From Flagellimonas spongiicola (GTDB lineage Bacteria > Bacteroidota > Bacteroidia > Flavobacteriales > Flavobacteriaceae), in assembly GCF_023502425.1 (NCBI RefSeq), contig NZ_JAMFMA010000003.1, forward strand, positions 620,001 through 684,000: a stretch of 64,000 bases of DNA, read 5' to 3'. The notes beneath the pieces were generated by a model, which saw nothing but the letters and a program-made list of their open reading frames with translations, was not told the DNA's origin and searched no databases. Position 1 is the first letter of the stretch, and each line of letters starts with the position of its first letter. Shown here piece by piece: positions 1 to 8,371 of this stretch. The position numbers and the translations under genes were made by a program.

Positions 1-779
1 GTAGGGGGTACAAACGGAAATCAGTAGGATTTCAGTTGGGTAATGAAGAATCAACAGTTTTGGATTTAGGTGATGAACCGTATCAAATTCAACAGAAATT
101 CCCAACTAAATCAATTGCTGTTGATGCAAATCGGTTGAATGGTATTGCCCAATTGGAACAGCTGATAAAGCCAGCGGTTATTTTACTGGACGATGCTTTT
201 CAACATCGAAAAGTCAATCCACATCTTTCAATACTATTAACGTCTTATGCTTGCCTTTATCCTAGAGATTGGTATTTACCCACCGGGAACCTCAGGGATT
301 CCAAGAGGGAGGCTAGACGTGCCCAGCTGATTATTGTGACCAAATGTCCAACAAATCTTTCGGAAGAAGACAAGGTCGCTATTACAAGGCAAATAAAGCC
401 AAAAATCCATCAAAAAGTACTTTTCACTAGTTTGGACTATGCGGAAAAATTTAAGGACGATTTGGGGCAAACTGTGGATGACATACTTTTTCAGGATAAG
501 CAAATCGCTGTGGTTACTGGAATTGCCTCTCCCGAACCCTTTATTCAACATTTAGCGGCTTTGAACCTCAACTTTGAGCATTTAGAGTTCAGTGATCATC
601 ACCATTTTACGGCTACGGAACTTAAACGGATAAATGGATTTGATGTGGTAATTACTACCGAAAAAGATTTTGTAAGACTTAATGGTAAGGTGGATTCATT
701 GTATTATTTGGAAGTGGCCCACAAGTTTTCCGAAAAGGACAAAAGTGTATTGAAAGAAACGCTGGAATCCGTTTTTTAA
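1..779 (+). CDS. lpxK: Tetraacyldisaccharide 4'-kinase, 5'-truncated by window edge
   Basis: LpxK phosphorylates the lipid A disaccharide at the 4' position at the inner face of the cytoplasmic membrane. The reading frame is open to the left edge (first full codon at 3) and begins with residues matching the family's SRGYxRK segment that follows the Walker A loop, so the N-terminal membrane segment and P-loop lie outside the window. The family signature DDAFQHRKV is present, as are the C-terminal FSDHHHF and ITTEKDFVRL segments. The TTG at 36 is internal, not the start. The stop codon overlaps the stop of the convergent histidine kinase gene by 4 bp (776-779). Identification is firm; only the 5' end is missing. 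Confidence 0.93.
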   Translation, partial: RGYKRKSVGFQLGNEESTVLDLGDEPYQIQQKFPTKSIAVDANRLNGIAQLEQLIKPAVILLDDAFQHRKVNPHLSILLTSYACLYPRDWYLPTGNLRDSKREARRAQLIIVTKCPTNLSEEDKVAITRQIKPKIHQKVLFTSLDYAEKFKDDLGQTVDDILFQDKQIAVVTGIASPEPFIQHLAALNLNFEHLEFSDHHHFTATELKRINGFDVVITTEKDFVRLNGKVDSLYYLEVAHKFSEKDKSVLKETLESVF

Positions 780-2998
780 ACTAAGCCTTCCATCTTTTTA
801 CGGAAAATATTTTCTCCAATTTTCTGATAGAACACCTCAGGTTTAAATGGCTTTGTGACAACATCATTGCAGCCTGCCTCATAGAAACTGTCCAAACTGT
901 CATCAAGTGAAATTGCGGTCAAAGCAATAATTGGAATTTCTTGATCAAATTTGCGGATTTGTCTAGTTGCCTCCTCACCACTAATACCTGGCATGTGGAT
1001 ATCCATCAAAATGGCATTATAGGTATTTGTCTTGGCTAGATCAATGGCTTCGTTACCATTGTTCGCAATATCACAGGTAATCTCTTTTTTCGTGAGCATT
1101 TTCTTGGTGATCACCTGGTTGATTTTATTGTCTTCTACAATTAAAACATGTAGGCCCTTAAAGTCAAATTCCTCTGGATTCAATTCGAAAGTCACTTCAT
1201 CAACAGTGGTATTGTCGCATTTTAAATCCAATTCAAAGAAAAAGGAGCTACCATGTCCCAATTCACTTTCCAAATGTATTTTGCTGCCAAACAGTCCTAA
1301 AAGACTTTTCACGATGGTCAGTCCTAATCCTGTACCGCCGTATTCCCTGTTGATTTGTATAGATCCCTGTTCAAAGCTATCAAAGATGTTCTTCTGCTGA
1401 TCTTCGGAAATACCAATTCCGTTGTCTTTGACTTCAAAGTAAAGTTTTACTTCGTCATCTTCCATTCGAAGCATTTTTGCAATTACTTCAACTTTTCCAT
1501 CCTTGGTGAACTTCAATGCATTACCCACTAAATTCATGAAAATCTGGGAAATTTTGATAGGGTCACCCAAAAGCTGTTGTGGAATATTCGGGTCATAGTC
1601 CAACACCAATTTCGTATTGTTTTCATTGGCGTTTTGCTGAAGTGAATCCACCACATCTGCCAAGACCTTCTGTAACTTGAACTCGATGTTCAAGGGTTCC
1701 AGCTTATCCGCATCAATTTTATTGATTTGAAGAATATCATTGATGAAATTAAGTAGATAGTCCCCTGAGAACTTTAATGATTTAAGATGTTCCTTTTGAT
1801 GTTCGGCCGGATTTTCCTCTAACAATAGGTGGGTTAGACCTGTAACAGCATAAAGTGGTGTACGTAATTCATGGGTCACTGTAGATAGGAAGTTGGTTTT
1901 TGCTTCCATCGCAGATACTGCAGAATCCCTTGCCAACTCCAACTCCTTGTTTTTGGTGTACAAGAGGTCGTTCGTCTTTAATTTTATTTGATTGTTTCGA
2001 AACAATGAAACTGCCAACAAAGAGATTATCGTTAAAAAGGCTGACGTTAGAATTGCGGTTATTTCTGAACGGTTTTTGGATTCGCTCAACTCTTCATTCT
2101 TAGCCGTAAGCTTGTTGATTTCGGTCATTTGATGCTCAAACCGAATCTTATCAGCGGTTTTTGTCTCCAGTTGTACTTTTTCAATATTGAAAATAGAATC
2201 CCTGATTTGTTCCAAGGCTTTTGTGTAGCTCAGCGCTTGGCTATACTCCCCAGTCCTTTCATAAATATTGGAAAGACTCAGATTGGCCGCTTTTACTTCT
2301 TTGAAGTGTCCGTGTTTTTCTGCAAGTTCCAGTGCGGCTTGGGAATGAATGACACCTTCCTGTAAATCATTAAGCTCTACACTTATTTTGGCCAATTGGA
2401 GATTGGCTTTTGTAGCTAGATATGGACGCTCCTTATCATCGGAATTAACAATAAGTGCATGGAGGTTTTTAATGGCATCGTCATATTTTTCAATATTAGT
2501 GAAAATATAAGCCTCCAGTAATAGAATATTGTTTCCAAGATTTCTATTGTTGCTCAATTTTCTTGATTCTTCCAGTAGTTTTAACGATTGGAAGTTATTG
2601 CCTTCATCATAGCGCAAAGCTGCATCAAGATAATTGTGAAACGCCTGTCCATACGAATAAGAGAGCTCTTTAAGCAGGATACTGGCCCTATCCCAATAAA
2701 ATATGGTGGTCTCCCTATCTCCTTCCTCCAAGAATAGACGTGCATATTGGTGATAAGTGTCTAGTAGGAGTTTGGCATCTTCGTTGTTTTCTGCAATTTC
2801 AGCAGCTTGGTCTAAGGTTTCGAGCGCCTTATCAATCTTGTTTTGATGCCTATAGGTAGTAAATTCATCAAAAATTGATTGAACTTTTTCAGTGGAGCTA
2901 ATATCATTTTGACCAAAAGAAAGCTGTGTGCAAAGGAATATGCACAAAATGAAGCATCTTACAATACCAAGATGTTTGTATATCAGATTCGAGGTCAA
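776..2998 (-). CDS. TPR-containing hybrid sensor histidine kinase/response regulator
   Basis: A 740-residue signalling protein. An N-terminal signal or anchor (residues 1-30) is followed by TPR-like helices (about 35-270), a coiled coil, one membrane segment (about 313-334), a HisKA domain with phospho-acceptor His376 in the THELRTPL motif, an HATPase domain with N box (NALKFTKDGK), G1 (DNGIGI) and G2 (GGTGLGL), and a C-terminal receiver with Asp666 (LMDIHMPG). The layout suggests a periplasmic TPR sensor feeding an internal phosphorelay. There is no DNA-binding output, so a separate Hpt or regulator is expected elsewhere. The start is TTG, overlapping the gap stop as TTGA; an in-frame stop a few codons upstream leaves no better choice. 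Probably co-transcribed with gap. The signal is unknown. Confidence 0.9.
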   Translation of the reverse strand: MTSNLIYKHLGIVRCFILCIFLCTQLSFGQNDISSTEKVQSIFDEFTTYRHQNKIDKALETLDQAAEIAENNEDAKLLLDTYHQYARLFLEEGDRETTIFYWDRASILLKELSYSYGQAFHNYLDAALRYDEGNNFQSLKLLEESRKLSNNRNLGNNILLLEAYIFTNIEKYDDAIKNLHALIVNSDDKERPYLATKANLQLAKISVELNDLQEGVIHSQAALELAEKHGHFKEVKAANLSLSNIYERTGEYSQALSYTKALEQIRDSIFNIEKVQLETKTADKIRFEHQMTEINKLTAKNEELSESKNRSEITAILTSAFLTIISLLAVSLFRNNQIKLKTNDLLYTKNKELELARDSAVSAMEAKTNFLSTVTHELRTPLYAVTGLTHLLLEENPAEHQKEHLKSLKFSGDYLLNFINDILQINKIDADKLEPLNIEFKLQKVLADVVDSLQQNANENNTKLVLDYDPNIPQQLLGDPIKISQIFMNLVGNALKFTKDGKVEVIAKMLRMEDDEVKLYFEVKDNGIGISEDQQKNIFDSFEQGSIQINREYGGTGLGLTIVKSLLGLFGSKIHLESELGHGSSFFFELDLKCDNTTVDEVTFELNPEEFDFKGLHVLIVEDNKINQVITKKMLTKKEITCDIANNGNEAIDLAKTNTYNAILMDIHMPGISGEEATRQIRKFDQEIPIIALTAISLDDSLDSFYEAGCNDVVTKPFKPEVFYQKIGENIFRKKMEGLV

Positions 2999-4005
2999 AC
3001 GTAATTCTTCTTAATAAACAAAGCTATTAAATCAATAATTCTGGAACAATATCCAGTTTCATTGTCATACCATCCGATAATTTTCACCATTTTGCCAATA
3101 ACGGAGGTCATCAAAGAATCAAACGTACAAGAGTGATAACTATTGTTTATATCGATGGAAACAATGGGGTCTTCGGTGAAATGCAGTATATTTTTAAGTT
3201 CGTTATCGGCGTAATGTTTAAAAGTACTGTTTATTTCCTCAATTGAAGTCTCTTTTTTCACATTAAATGTGATATCGGTCAATGATCCATTGGGTACTGG
3301 AACACGAATGCCACAACCCCCTATAACTTCCGATAAATCAGGGAATATGTGGGTCAATGCCTTTGCGGCACCAGTGGTGGTTGGAATAATGGATTGACTT
3401 GCCGCTCTAGATCTTCTCAAATCCCGATGAGGTCTGTCATGAAGACTCTGGTCAGACGTATAGGAATGCACCGTGGTAATATAAGCTTGGTCAATTCCAC
3501 ATAGCTCGTTGATTACCTTAATCATTGGGGCGGCATTGTTCGTAGTGCAGGACGCGTTGGAAATGATATCGTCCTCAGCGGTTATTATACCTTCATTTAC
3601 GCCTAAAACAACCATTTTTATGCTTTCATCCACCGGAGGAACTGACAAGATGACTTTTTTGGCGCCGTTTTCAATATGGTATTCCAAGTCCTCTCGTTCC
3701 TTGAATTTACCTGAGGCCTCTATAACAATATCCACCTTGAATTGGGCCCAATTGATTTCTTTGGGATGTGAATGGTTAAGAACTTTGCATGACTTTCCAT
3801 TGACCATTATTGCATCCCCTTCTGCCGCAATATCGGCGGACATAACACCATGGATACTGTCATATTTTAACAGATGGGCCAGGGTATTGGCATCGGTGAC
3901 ATCGTTTATGGCAACCACATTGATACTTGGATGGTCTTGAGCAAGTCTAAAAAGAGTTCTTCCAATACGTCCAAAGCCGTTAATACCAATATTGATATGC
4001 TTCAT
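2995..4005 (-). CDS. gap: Glyceraldehyde-3-phosphate dehydrogenase, type I
   Basis: Cytoplasmic glycolytic enzyme that oxidises glyceraldehyde-3-phosphate to 1,3-bisphosphoglycerate with phosphate and NAD. The Rossmann motif GINGFGRIGR is at residues 7-16. An acidic residue near 35 fits NAD preference. The catalytic Cys153 sits in SNASCTTNNAAP; most homologues have TTNC at this site. His180 in TTVHSY is the usual base. The 336-residue length is typical. It lies 23 bp after lipA and overlaps the next kinase gene, so a lipA-gap-kinase transcript is likely. A second gap copy often exists in these genomes, so this could be a paralogue with a catabolic or gluconeogenic bias; the sequence alone does not tell. 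Confidence 0.95.
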   Translation of the reverse strand: MKHINIGINGFGRIGRTLFRLAQDHPSINVVAINDVTDANTLAHLLKYDSIHGVMSADIAAEGDAIMVNGKSCKVLNHSHPKEINWAQFKVDIVIEASGKFKEREDLEYHIENGAKKVILSVPPVDESIKMVVLGVNEGIITAEDDIISNASCTTNNAAPMIKVINELCGIDQAYITTVHSYTSDQSLHDRPHRDLRRSRAASQSIIPTTTGAAKALTHIFPDLSEVIGGCGIRVPVPNGSLTDITFNVKKETSIEEINSTFKHYADNELKNILHFTEDPIVSIDINNSYHSCTFDSLMTSVIGKMVKIIGWYDNETGYCSRIIDLIALFIKKNYV

Positions 4006-4028
4006 AACCTAATAATTGGGTTTAGCAA

Positions 4029-4904
4029 TTAGTGGATGTGTTTGTGAGCCTTGTAAGAAGAACGAACCAAAGCTCCGCTCTCTACATGTCTAAAGCCCAA
4101 TTCCAGTCCTATTTCTTCGTATTTTTTAAATTGCTCTGGAAGTATAAACTCCTTTACGGGTAGGTGTTTTTTTGATGGTTGAAGGTACTGTCCTATGGTC
4201 ACCACATCAACATTGGCATTGCGTAGGTCTTTTAAAGTTTGGATAACTTCGTCTTCGCGTTCGCCCAAACCGAGCATTATTCCCGATTTCGTTCTGCTGG
4301 CGCCGTTTTTCTTTAAGTAGTCCAATACACCAAGGCTACGTTCATATTTTGCTTGGATTCGCACTTCCCTTGTCAATCGCTTTACCGTTTCCATGTTGTG
4401 CGAAATAACCTCTGGTGCGACTGCAAGAATACGATCAAGGTGCTTTTCAATCCCTTGAAAATCCGGAATTAGTGTTTCCATGGTGGTTTCGGCGTTCATT
4501 CGGCGAACCGCCTTTACTGTTTCTGCCCATATAATTGAACCCATATCCTTTAAATCATCCCTGTCAACAGAGGTAAGAACCGCATGTTTGATGTTCATGA
4601 TCTTTATAGATCTGGCAACTTTTTCAGGTTCTGCCCAATTCACAGTTTCAGGACGCCCTGTCTTTACGCCACAAAAACCACAAGAACGTGTGCAAATATT
4701 GCCTAAAATCATAAAGGTGGCCGTTCCCTCACCCCAACATTCGCCCATATTAGGGCAACTTCCTGAAGTACAAATGGTGTGCAGGTCATATTTATCGACC
4801 AAGCCACGTAACTGGGTATACTTCTTACCCGTAGGGAGTTTTACCCTTAACCATTTTGGTTTGCCTTTTGGAGGTAGAACATTTTCCTGGGTCACTGTGC
4901 TCAT
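4029..4904 (-). CDS. lipA: Lipoyl synthase
   Basis: Radical SAM enzyme that inserts two sulfur atoms into protein-bound octanoyl groups to make the lipoyl cofactor of pyruvate and 2-oxoglutarate dehydrogenases. Both cluster motifs are visible: the auxiliary cluster cysteines in [12 protein letters not shown] and the radical SAM motif CTRSCGFC. The C-terminal SSYKAHKH segment is also typical. The ATG at 4904 gives 291 residues, close to the family norm. The longer frame starting at 4949 would run through a TATCTTTG promoter box at 4923-4930, so it is rejected. An ECF sigma gene lies 60 bp upstream and gap follows 23 bp downstream. Confidence 0.96.
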   Translation of the reverse strand: MSTVTQENVLPPKGKPKWLRVKLPTGKKYTQLRGLVDKYDLHTICTSGSCPNMGECWGEGTATFMILGNICTRSCGFCGVKTGRPETVNWAEPEKVARSIKIMNIKHAVLTSVDRDDLKDMGSIIWAETVKAVRRMNAETTMETLIPDFQGIEKHLDRILAVAPEVISHNMETVKRLTREVRIQAKYERSLGVLDYLKKNGASRTKSGIMLGLGEREDEVIQTLKDLRNANVDVVTIGQYLQPSKKHLPVKEFILPEQFKKYEEIGLELGFRHVESGALVRSSYKAHKHIH

Positions 4905-4922
4905 AAGCAAAAAATTGAAGTG

Positions 4923-4949
4923 CAAAGATACGAACTGGGCGGGAAACAA
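4923..4949 (-). promoter_or_regulatory. Predicted promoter of lipA
   Basis: On the minus strand a perfect Bacteroidota -7 box TATCTTTG (4930 to 4923) lies 18 nt before the lipA ATG. A TTG triplet (4949-4947) sits 16 nt upstream, slightly shorter than the usual 17-23 spacing. It supports the ATG at 4904 as the true start and suggests lipA can be transcribed independently of the ECF gene. Confidence 0.5.
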
Positions 4950-4964
4950 TTTAGGTGGTAAGTC

Positions 4965-5525
4965 CTAGTTCTTTTGAATGATTTCTGCTAGAAGTTTTTT
5001 GGCACGAAGTAGTTTTACCTTGATGTTATTAACGGGTTCGTTCAATTCCTTAGCAATGTCGGCATAGCTTAATTCGTTGAAATAGCGGAGATTGATGACC
5101 CTTTGGTAGTGTGGTTTTAGCTTTTTTATATCACGAAGTAAATTGGCCAAGTTTTGCTCAGTAATGAGCTGATCTTCTACAGATGGGGATTCATCCAATA
5201 CTTTTTTCACCTCATCTCCGTGATTGTCCATTTCATCTAGCAGACTTCGCTTTCTTTTACGAATAAGATCTACATGAAGGTTTTTGGAAATGGTAATCAA
5301 CCATGTTTTGAATTCATAGGACTCGTCATAGGTGTCTATTTTATCAAAAGCCTTGGAGAATGTTCGAATCGTAATGTCTTCTGCATCATTTTCGTTCTTG
5401 GTACGAGCCATTTGAAAAGCATAGACTTCATTCCAAAACATATCCAGTAAAGAACTAAAGGCAATTTGACTTCCGTCTTTGGCCTTTTGGATGTTTTCTA
5501 GGATGGATTGCTCCGTTTTATTCAA
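4965..5525 (-). CDS. ECF-type RNA polymerase sigma-70 factor
   Basis: A 186-residue sigma factor of the extracytoplasmic-function type. Region 2 is seen around residues 20-95 (FSSLLDMFWNEVYAFQMARTK followed by DAEDITIRTFSKAF) and region 4 around 125-182 (NLRYFNELSYADIAKELNEP then a helix-turn-helix). The start is TTG at 5525; an in-frame TAA five codons upstream excludes longer forms and there is no near ATG. No anti-sigma gene adjoins it, unlike the ECF gene at 6597. It is followed by lipA after 60 bp. Its target promoters and signal cannot be read from sequence. Confidence 0.88.
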   Translation of the reverse strand: MNKTEQSILENIQKAKDGSQIAFSSLLDMFWNEVYAFQMARTKNENDAEDITIRTFSKAFDKIDTYDESYEFKTWLITISKNLHVDLIRKRKRSLLDEMDNHGDEVKKVLDESPSVEDQLITEQNLANLLRDIKKLKPHYQRVINLRYFNELSYADIAKELNEPVNNIKVKLLRAKKLLAEIIQKN

Positions 5526-5538
5526 AAATATTGAGATT

Positions 5539-5553
5539 TAACCTTGAAGGTTA
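5539..5553. promoter_or_regulatory. Inverted repeat upstream of ECF sigma gene
   Basis: TAACCTT-G-AAGGTTA, a perfect 7+1+7 inverted repeat, lies 13 bp upstream of the sigma factor start. It is too short and lacks a U-tract to be an obvious terminator, so an operator is possible. A TAnnTTTG-like TATTTTTG (5530 to 5523, minus) follows it directly but overlaps the TTG start codon, which makes its role unclear. Confidence 0.3.
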
Positions 5554-5558
5554 TCAAA

Positions 5559-5768
5559 CTATTGTAATTCTGTAACTGAATCCCTTTTGCAGTCCTGCTC
5601 ACTTGGTAATTTTCCACAAAACCCACAAGCTTCACCTTCCTGATTCAAGTACGGATTTTGGCTTGCACAGGTTCCTGCGAATTTACCGTCTTTTTTGGAC
5701 CATATTTTAATTGCGATTCCTGCGAATGCGAGTCCCAATAAACCAATGGTCAACAGTGCTAACTTCAT
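5559..5768 (-). CDS. Small Cys-rich membrane-anchored protein, function unknown
   Basis: A 69-residue protein: Met-Lys then one strongly hydrophobic segment (about residues 3-20) ending in KIWSKKDG, and a short tail with four cysteines in the pattern C-x14-C-x2-C-x9-C (CASQ, EACGFCG, QDC). The pattern could bind a metal or form disulfides if the tail is outside the cytoplasm; which side it faces is not clear. The ATG at 5768 is preferred over the TTG at 5786 because the latter lies inside a TACCTTTG promoter box. It lies between two ECF systems. I do not recognise a named family. Confidence 0.7.
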   Translation of the reverse strand: MKLALLTIGLLGLAFAGIAIKIWSKKDGKFAGTCASQNPYLNQEGEACGFCGKLPSEQDCKRDSVTELQ

Positions 5769-5783
5769 GTTCCAACTTTTGTG

Positions 5784-5791
5784 CAAAGGTA
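5784..5791 (-). promoter_or_regulatory. Predicted -7 box for the small Cys-rich gene
   Basis: A perfect TACCTTTG on the minus strand ends 15 nt before the ATG at 5768. No convincing -33 TTG is seen at the expected distance, so this is a -7-only prediction. Confidence 0.4.
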
Positions 5792-5841
5792 CAAAATACC
5801 CTTGTAAAGCTAGATAGTGTTAGCTTAAATTAATGAGTTGT

Positions 5842-6600
5842 CTAATAGTTGATATTGGCAACAATATTCTTCACGGTAGGTGCGGAATTGCCGCCTTCTG
5901 GTTCAATGGTAATATAACCTACGGCATTGTCTGCATACGGAAGGGCCAAAAGTTTGTCCTTGTCTTCAAACTCCTTAATAACACCTAGATTCACCAATTC
6001 CCCGTTTACTTCAGCCCACATTTGAAAACATTTGTTTTCTGGCAGTTCAGGGACATTGCTAACATTGATGTAGGATAATTTTTTTACCGGGTTGATATAG
6101 GCAATTGCCTTTAATTCCTTGCCTTCTTTCTTACCTCTAAGGTTGTACCTTTTGGTCGCTGGATTATTAAGAACAATAAACTGGTTTCTTACATCTTCCA
6201 GTTGATTCTTCATGTTTTCTTCAAGATACTTGATTTGATTGGTCACCAAAGTGTTCTCTTTTTGAAGATTTTGGTTCTGATTCCAGAAAAAGTAGGAAGC
6301 GCTTGCAAACATCATAATAACAACACTTGCTGCAATACCATAGTGGAAGAACCTACGATTGGTGGCTTTTTCCTTTTTAGCACTATGCAAAATGATTTCT
6401 TTTAAACCTTCTGGAGTTTGTCTGGCGTACAGCTTAGCGAAGGCTTCCAGATTGGTTTGAAGCTCATTATAGGCATCTCGAACTTGAGGGTACATGGCTA
6501 TATAACGCTCAGTTTTGAGCGTATCCTCTTTTGAAGTTTCCTCCAAAAGGTATTTTTCCAATATATCTGAATCGAGAAATCGTTGTACTTTTTCTTTCAT
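5842..6600 (-). CDS. Anti-sigma factor (RskA-like)
   Basis: A 252-residue single-pass membrane protein. The N-terminal cytoplasmic region (about 1-80) resembles anti-sigma domains, a membrane segment lies at about 85-106, a coiled coil at 107-145, and the C-terminal domain contains the RskA-type core (PENKCFQMWAEVNGELVNLG and PYADNAVGYITIEPEGGNSAPT). Such proteins hold a cognate ECF sigma factor at the membrane until a signal frees it. Its ATG overlaps the stop of the upstream ECF gene (ATGA, 6597-6600), so the pair is almost certainly co-translated and functionally matched. The inducing signal is unknown. Confidence 0.9.
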   Translation of the reverse strand: MKEKVQRFLDSDILEKYLLEETSKEDTLKTERYIAMYPQVRDAYNELQTNLEAFAKLYARQTPEGLKEIILHSAKKEKATNRRFFHYGIAASVVIMMFASASYFFWNQNQNLQKENTLVTNQIKYLEENMKNQLEDVRNQFIVLNNPATKRYNLRGKKEGKELKAIAYINPVKKLSYINVSNVPELPENKCFQMWAEVNGELVNLGVIKEFEDKDKLLALPYADNAVGYITIEPEGGNSAPTVKNIVANINY

Positions 6601-7163
6601 GACAATAAATTTATTAGGAGCACAAGTGCCATGGATGTACCATAAATTTTACCAAGTTCACGCAAACCAATTTTTAATCTGGACTTAATTGTTCCTAATG
6701 GAATTTCAAGTTCCTCGCTTGCTTCCTGCTGTGTCATGCCCTCAAAAAATAAGGCTTCCAACACTATTCTATACTTGTCTTCTATCTTGTCCAAATTCTC
6801 TTGGACATCCATAATTTCTGGCCTAATGCCACTTACTCCTAGGTTATATACGTCAGAAACGTCGATTTGGACTTCCTTATTGGCTTTATTATTAACACTA
6901 CGTAATTTGTCAATTGCCGTATTACGCGTAATTCGGAATAGCCAAGTGAACAATTTTGCTTTTGAAGGGTCGTAGGTGTCGGCTTTTTTCCAGATTTTCA
7001 CGAAGCTCTCCTGCAGGACATCCTGGGCCAAATCCTCGTCCTTGACTACTTTATGGGCCACACCAAATAGTGTGTCGCCGTAGTTGTCATACAGTAAAGA
7101 AATTGCTTTGTCGTCCTTTTCCGCAAGTAGGGTAACGATATGTCTCTCAATCAATGTGCTCAT
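6597..7163 (-). CDS. ECF-type RNA polymerase sigma factor paired with anti-sigma
   Basis: A 188-residue ECF sigma factor: region 2 (AISLLYDNYGDTLFGVAHKV, then DLAQDVLQESFVKIWKKA, about residues 18-85) and region 4 (VLEALFFEGMTQQEASEELE, then a helix-turn-helix about 130-175). The C-terminal hydrophobic tail MALVLLINLL is longer than in many ECFs and could contact the membrane or its partner. The start is an ATG at 7163. Its stop overlaps the start of the RskA-like anti-sigma gene. No TAnnTTTG box is seen upstream, which would fit transcription by an ECF holoenzyme, possibly its own. Confidence 0.92.
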   Translation of the reverse strand: MSTLIERHIVTLLAEKDDKAISLLYDNYGDTLFGVAHKVVKDEDLAQDVLQESFVKIWKKADTYDPSKAKLFTWLFRITRNTAIDKLRSVNNKANKEVQIDVSDVYNLGVSGIRPEIMDVQENLDKIEDKYRIVLEALFFEGMTQQEASEELEIPLGTIKSRLKIGLRELGKIYGTSMALVLLINLLS

Positions 7164-7324
7164 TCAGGCTGTTGAGTAAATCTTTGGGGGTAAAAATCTA
7201 AAATAAGGTTTATCTCGTATATAGAACAACGATACGTTGGAAAATCGATTTTCAACTACGTTAAATAAAAGAAATTAGCATACACTTCATTAAGTAAAAA
7301 CAATTTTGGTTAGTTTGGTTTGGT

Positions 7325-7358
7325 ATAACCCCTGTAATTGATGCAATGCAGGGGTTAT
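7325..7358. terminator. Long inverted repeat downstream of murB
   Basis: ATAACCCCTG (7325-7334) and CAGGGGTTAT (7349-7358) form a perfect 10-bp stem with a 14-nt loop. The repeat overlaps the murB stop codon at 7355. Read on the plus strand it is followed by TTTTATG, on the minus strand by ACCAAACC, so the murB-side U-tract is poor. Best guess is a terminator or RNA-stabilising hairpin at the end of the aminotransferase-murB transcript. The rest of 7164-7354 shows nothing I can name. Confidence 0.5.
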
Positions 7359-8371
7359 TTTATGATATTGACTTCTGGAGTTATTTGGATTTTGAAGGTT
7401 TTGGAAACTTCTGTCTGGATTTTTTCCGCCAATTCAAGGATTTCGCTACCTGAGGCATTTCCATAATTTACCAACACCAAGGCTTGTTTTTCATGTACGC
7501 CGGCATCCCCAAAGCGCTTCCCTTTGTAACCACATTGCTGAATTAACCAACCAGCTGGTATTTTGAATTGGTTTTTATCTACTTCGTAGTAAGGAGCATC
7601 TGGATTCTTTTTGTGGAATTTTTCAAACGTTTTTTTAGAAACCACTGGATTTTTAAAGAAACTTCCACTATTTCCAATCTCCTTTGGGTTTGGCAATTTA
7701 CTTTGCCTTATGACTATGACAGCTTCTGAGATATCTTGTATTGTTGGGTAAATTACCCCTTTCCGCTTCAACTCCTCTTCAATGACACCATAACCCGTAT
7801 TCAATTGATGATTGATTTTGGAAAGCTTGAGGATAACTGAAGTAATAATGTACTTTCCTTTTCCTTCATTTTTGAAAAAAGAATCCCGATATCCAAAATT
7901 ACAGCTATCGAGGTCAAATGCCTCTAATTCCATGGATTCCATGTTCATAGCTGCGCAGCTCACAAAAACATCTTTTAATTCAACACCGTAAGCGCCAATA
8001 TTTTGAATAGGTGCGGTGCCAACATTTCCTGGTATCAAGGAAAGGTTCTCGATTCCACCATAATCCTGTGCCAGGGTCCAAAGAACAAACTCATGCCAGT
8101 TTTCTCCTGCCATTACTTTAACATAGACATGCTCATCGGTTTCTTCAACAACAGAAATACCCTTTAAATTAATGTGCATGACCAGGGCATCAATATCTTG
8201 AGTCAGTAATACATTACTACCACCACTTAAAATAAATTTATTCGGATAGGCCTTCAGTTCCAAGACACGTTGCAATTGCGCAAGTCCATTGATTTCTACA
8301 AAAGATTTAGCTATCACATCAATACCAAAGGTATTGTAATGTTTTAATGATATGTTCTCTTGGATATTCAC
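7355..8371 (-). CDS. murB: UDP-N-acetylenolpyruvoylglucosamine reductase
   Basis: FAD-dependent cytoplasmic enzyme that reduces UDP-GlcNAc-enolpyruvate to UDP-MurNAc with NADPH in peptidoglycan precursor synthesis. The FAD-binding segments LSGGSNVLLT (about 49-58) and IPGNVGTAPIQNIGAYG (113-129) are clear. By comparison with the E. coli enzyme, Arg162 (YRDS), Ser237 (GSFFKNP) and the Glu in TPEVNII near the C-terminus match the catalytic residues. At 338 residues it is the long (type I) form. Its ATG overlaps the stop of the aminotransferase gene by 4 bp (8368-8371), indicating translational coupling. Confidence 0.96.
   Translation of the reverse strand: MNIQENISLKHYNTFGIDVIAKSFVEINGLAQLQRVLELKAYPNKFILSGGSNVLLTQDIDALVMHINLKGISVVEETDEHVYVKVMAGENWHEFVLWTLAQDYGGIENLSLIPGNVGTAPIQNIGAYGVELKDVFVSCAAMNMESMELEAFDLDSCNFGYRDSFFKNEGKGKYIITSVILKLSKINHQLNTGYGVIEEELKRKGVIYPTIQDISEAVIVIRQSKLPNPKEIGNSGSFFKNPVVSKKTFEKFHKKNPDAPYYEVDKNQFKIPAGWLIQQCGYKGKRFGDAGVHEKQALVLVNYGNASGSEILELAEKIQTEVSKTFKIQITPEVNIIK

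Noticed and set aside
4480..4968. 162-codon plus-strand frame across lipA
   Set aside because: Shadow of lipA; no recognisable motif and it crosses the lipA promoter.
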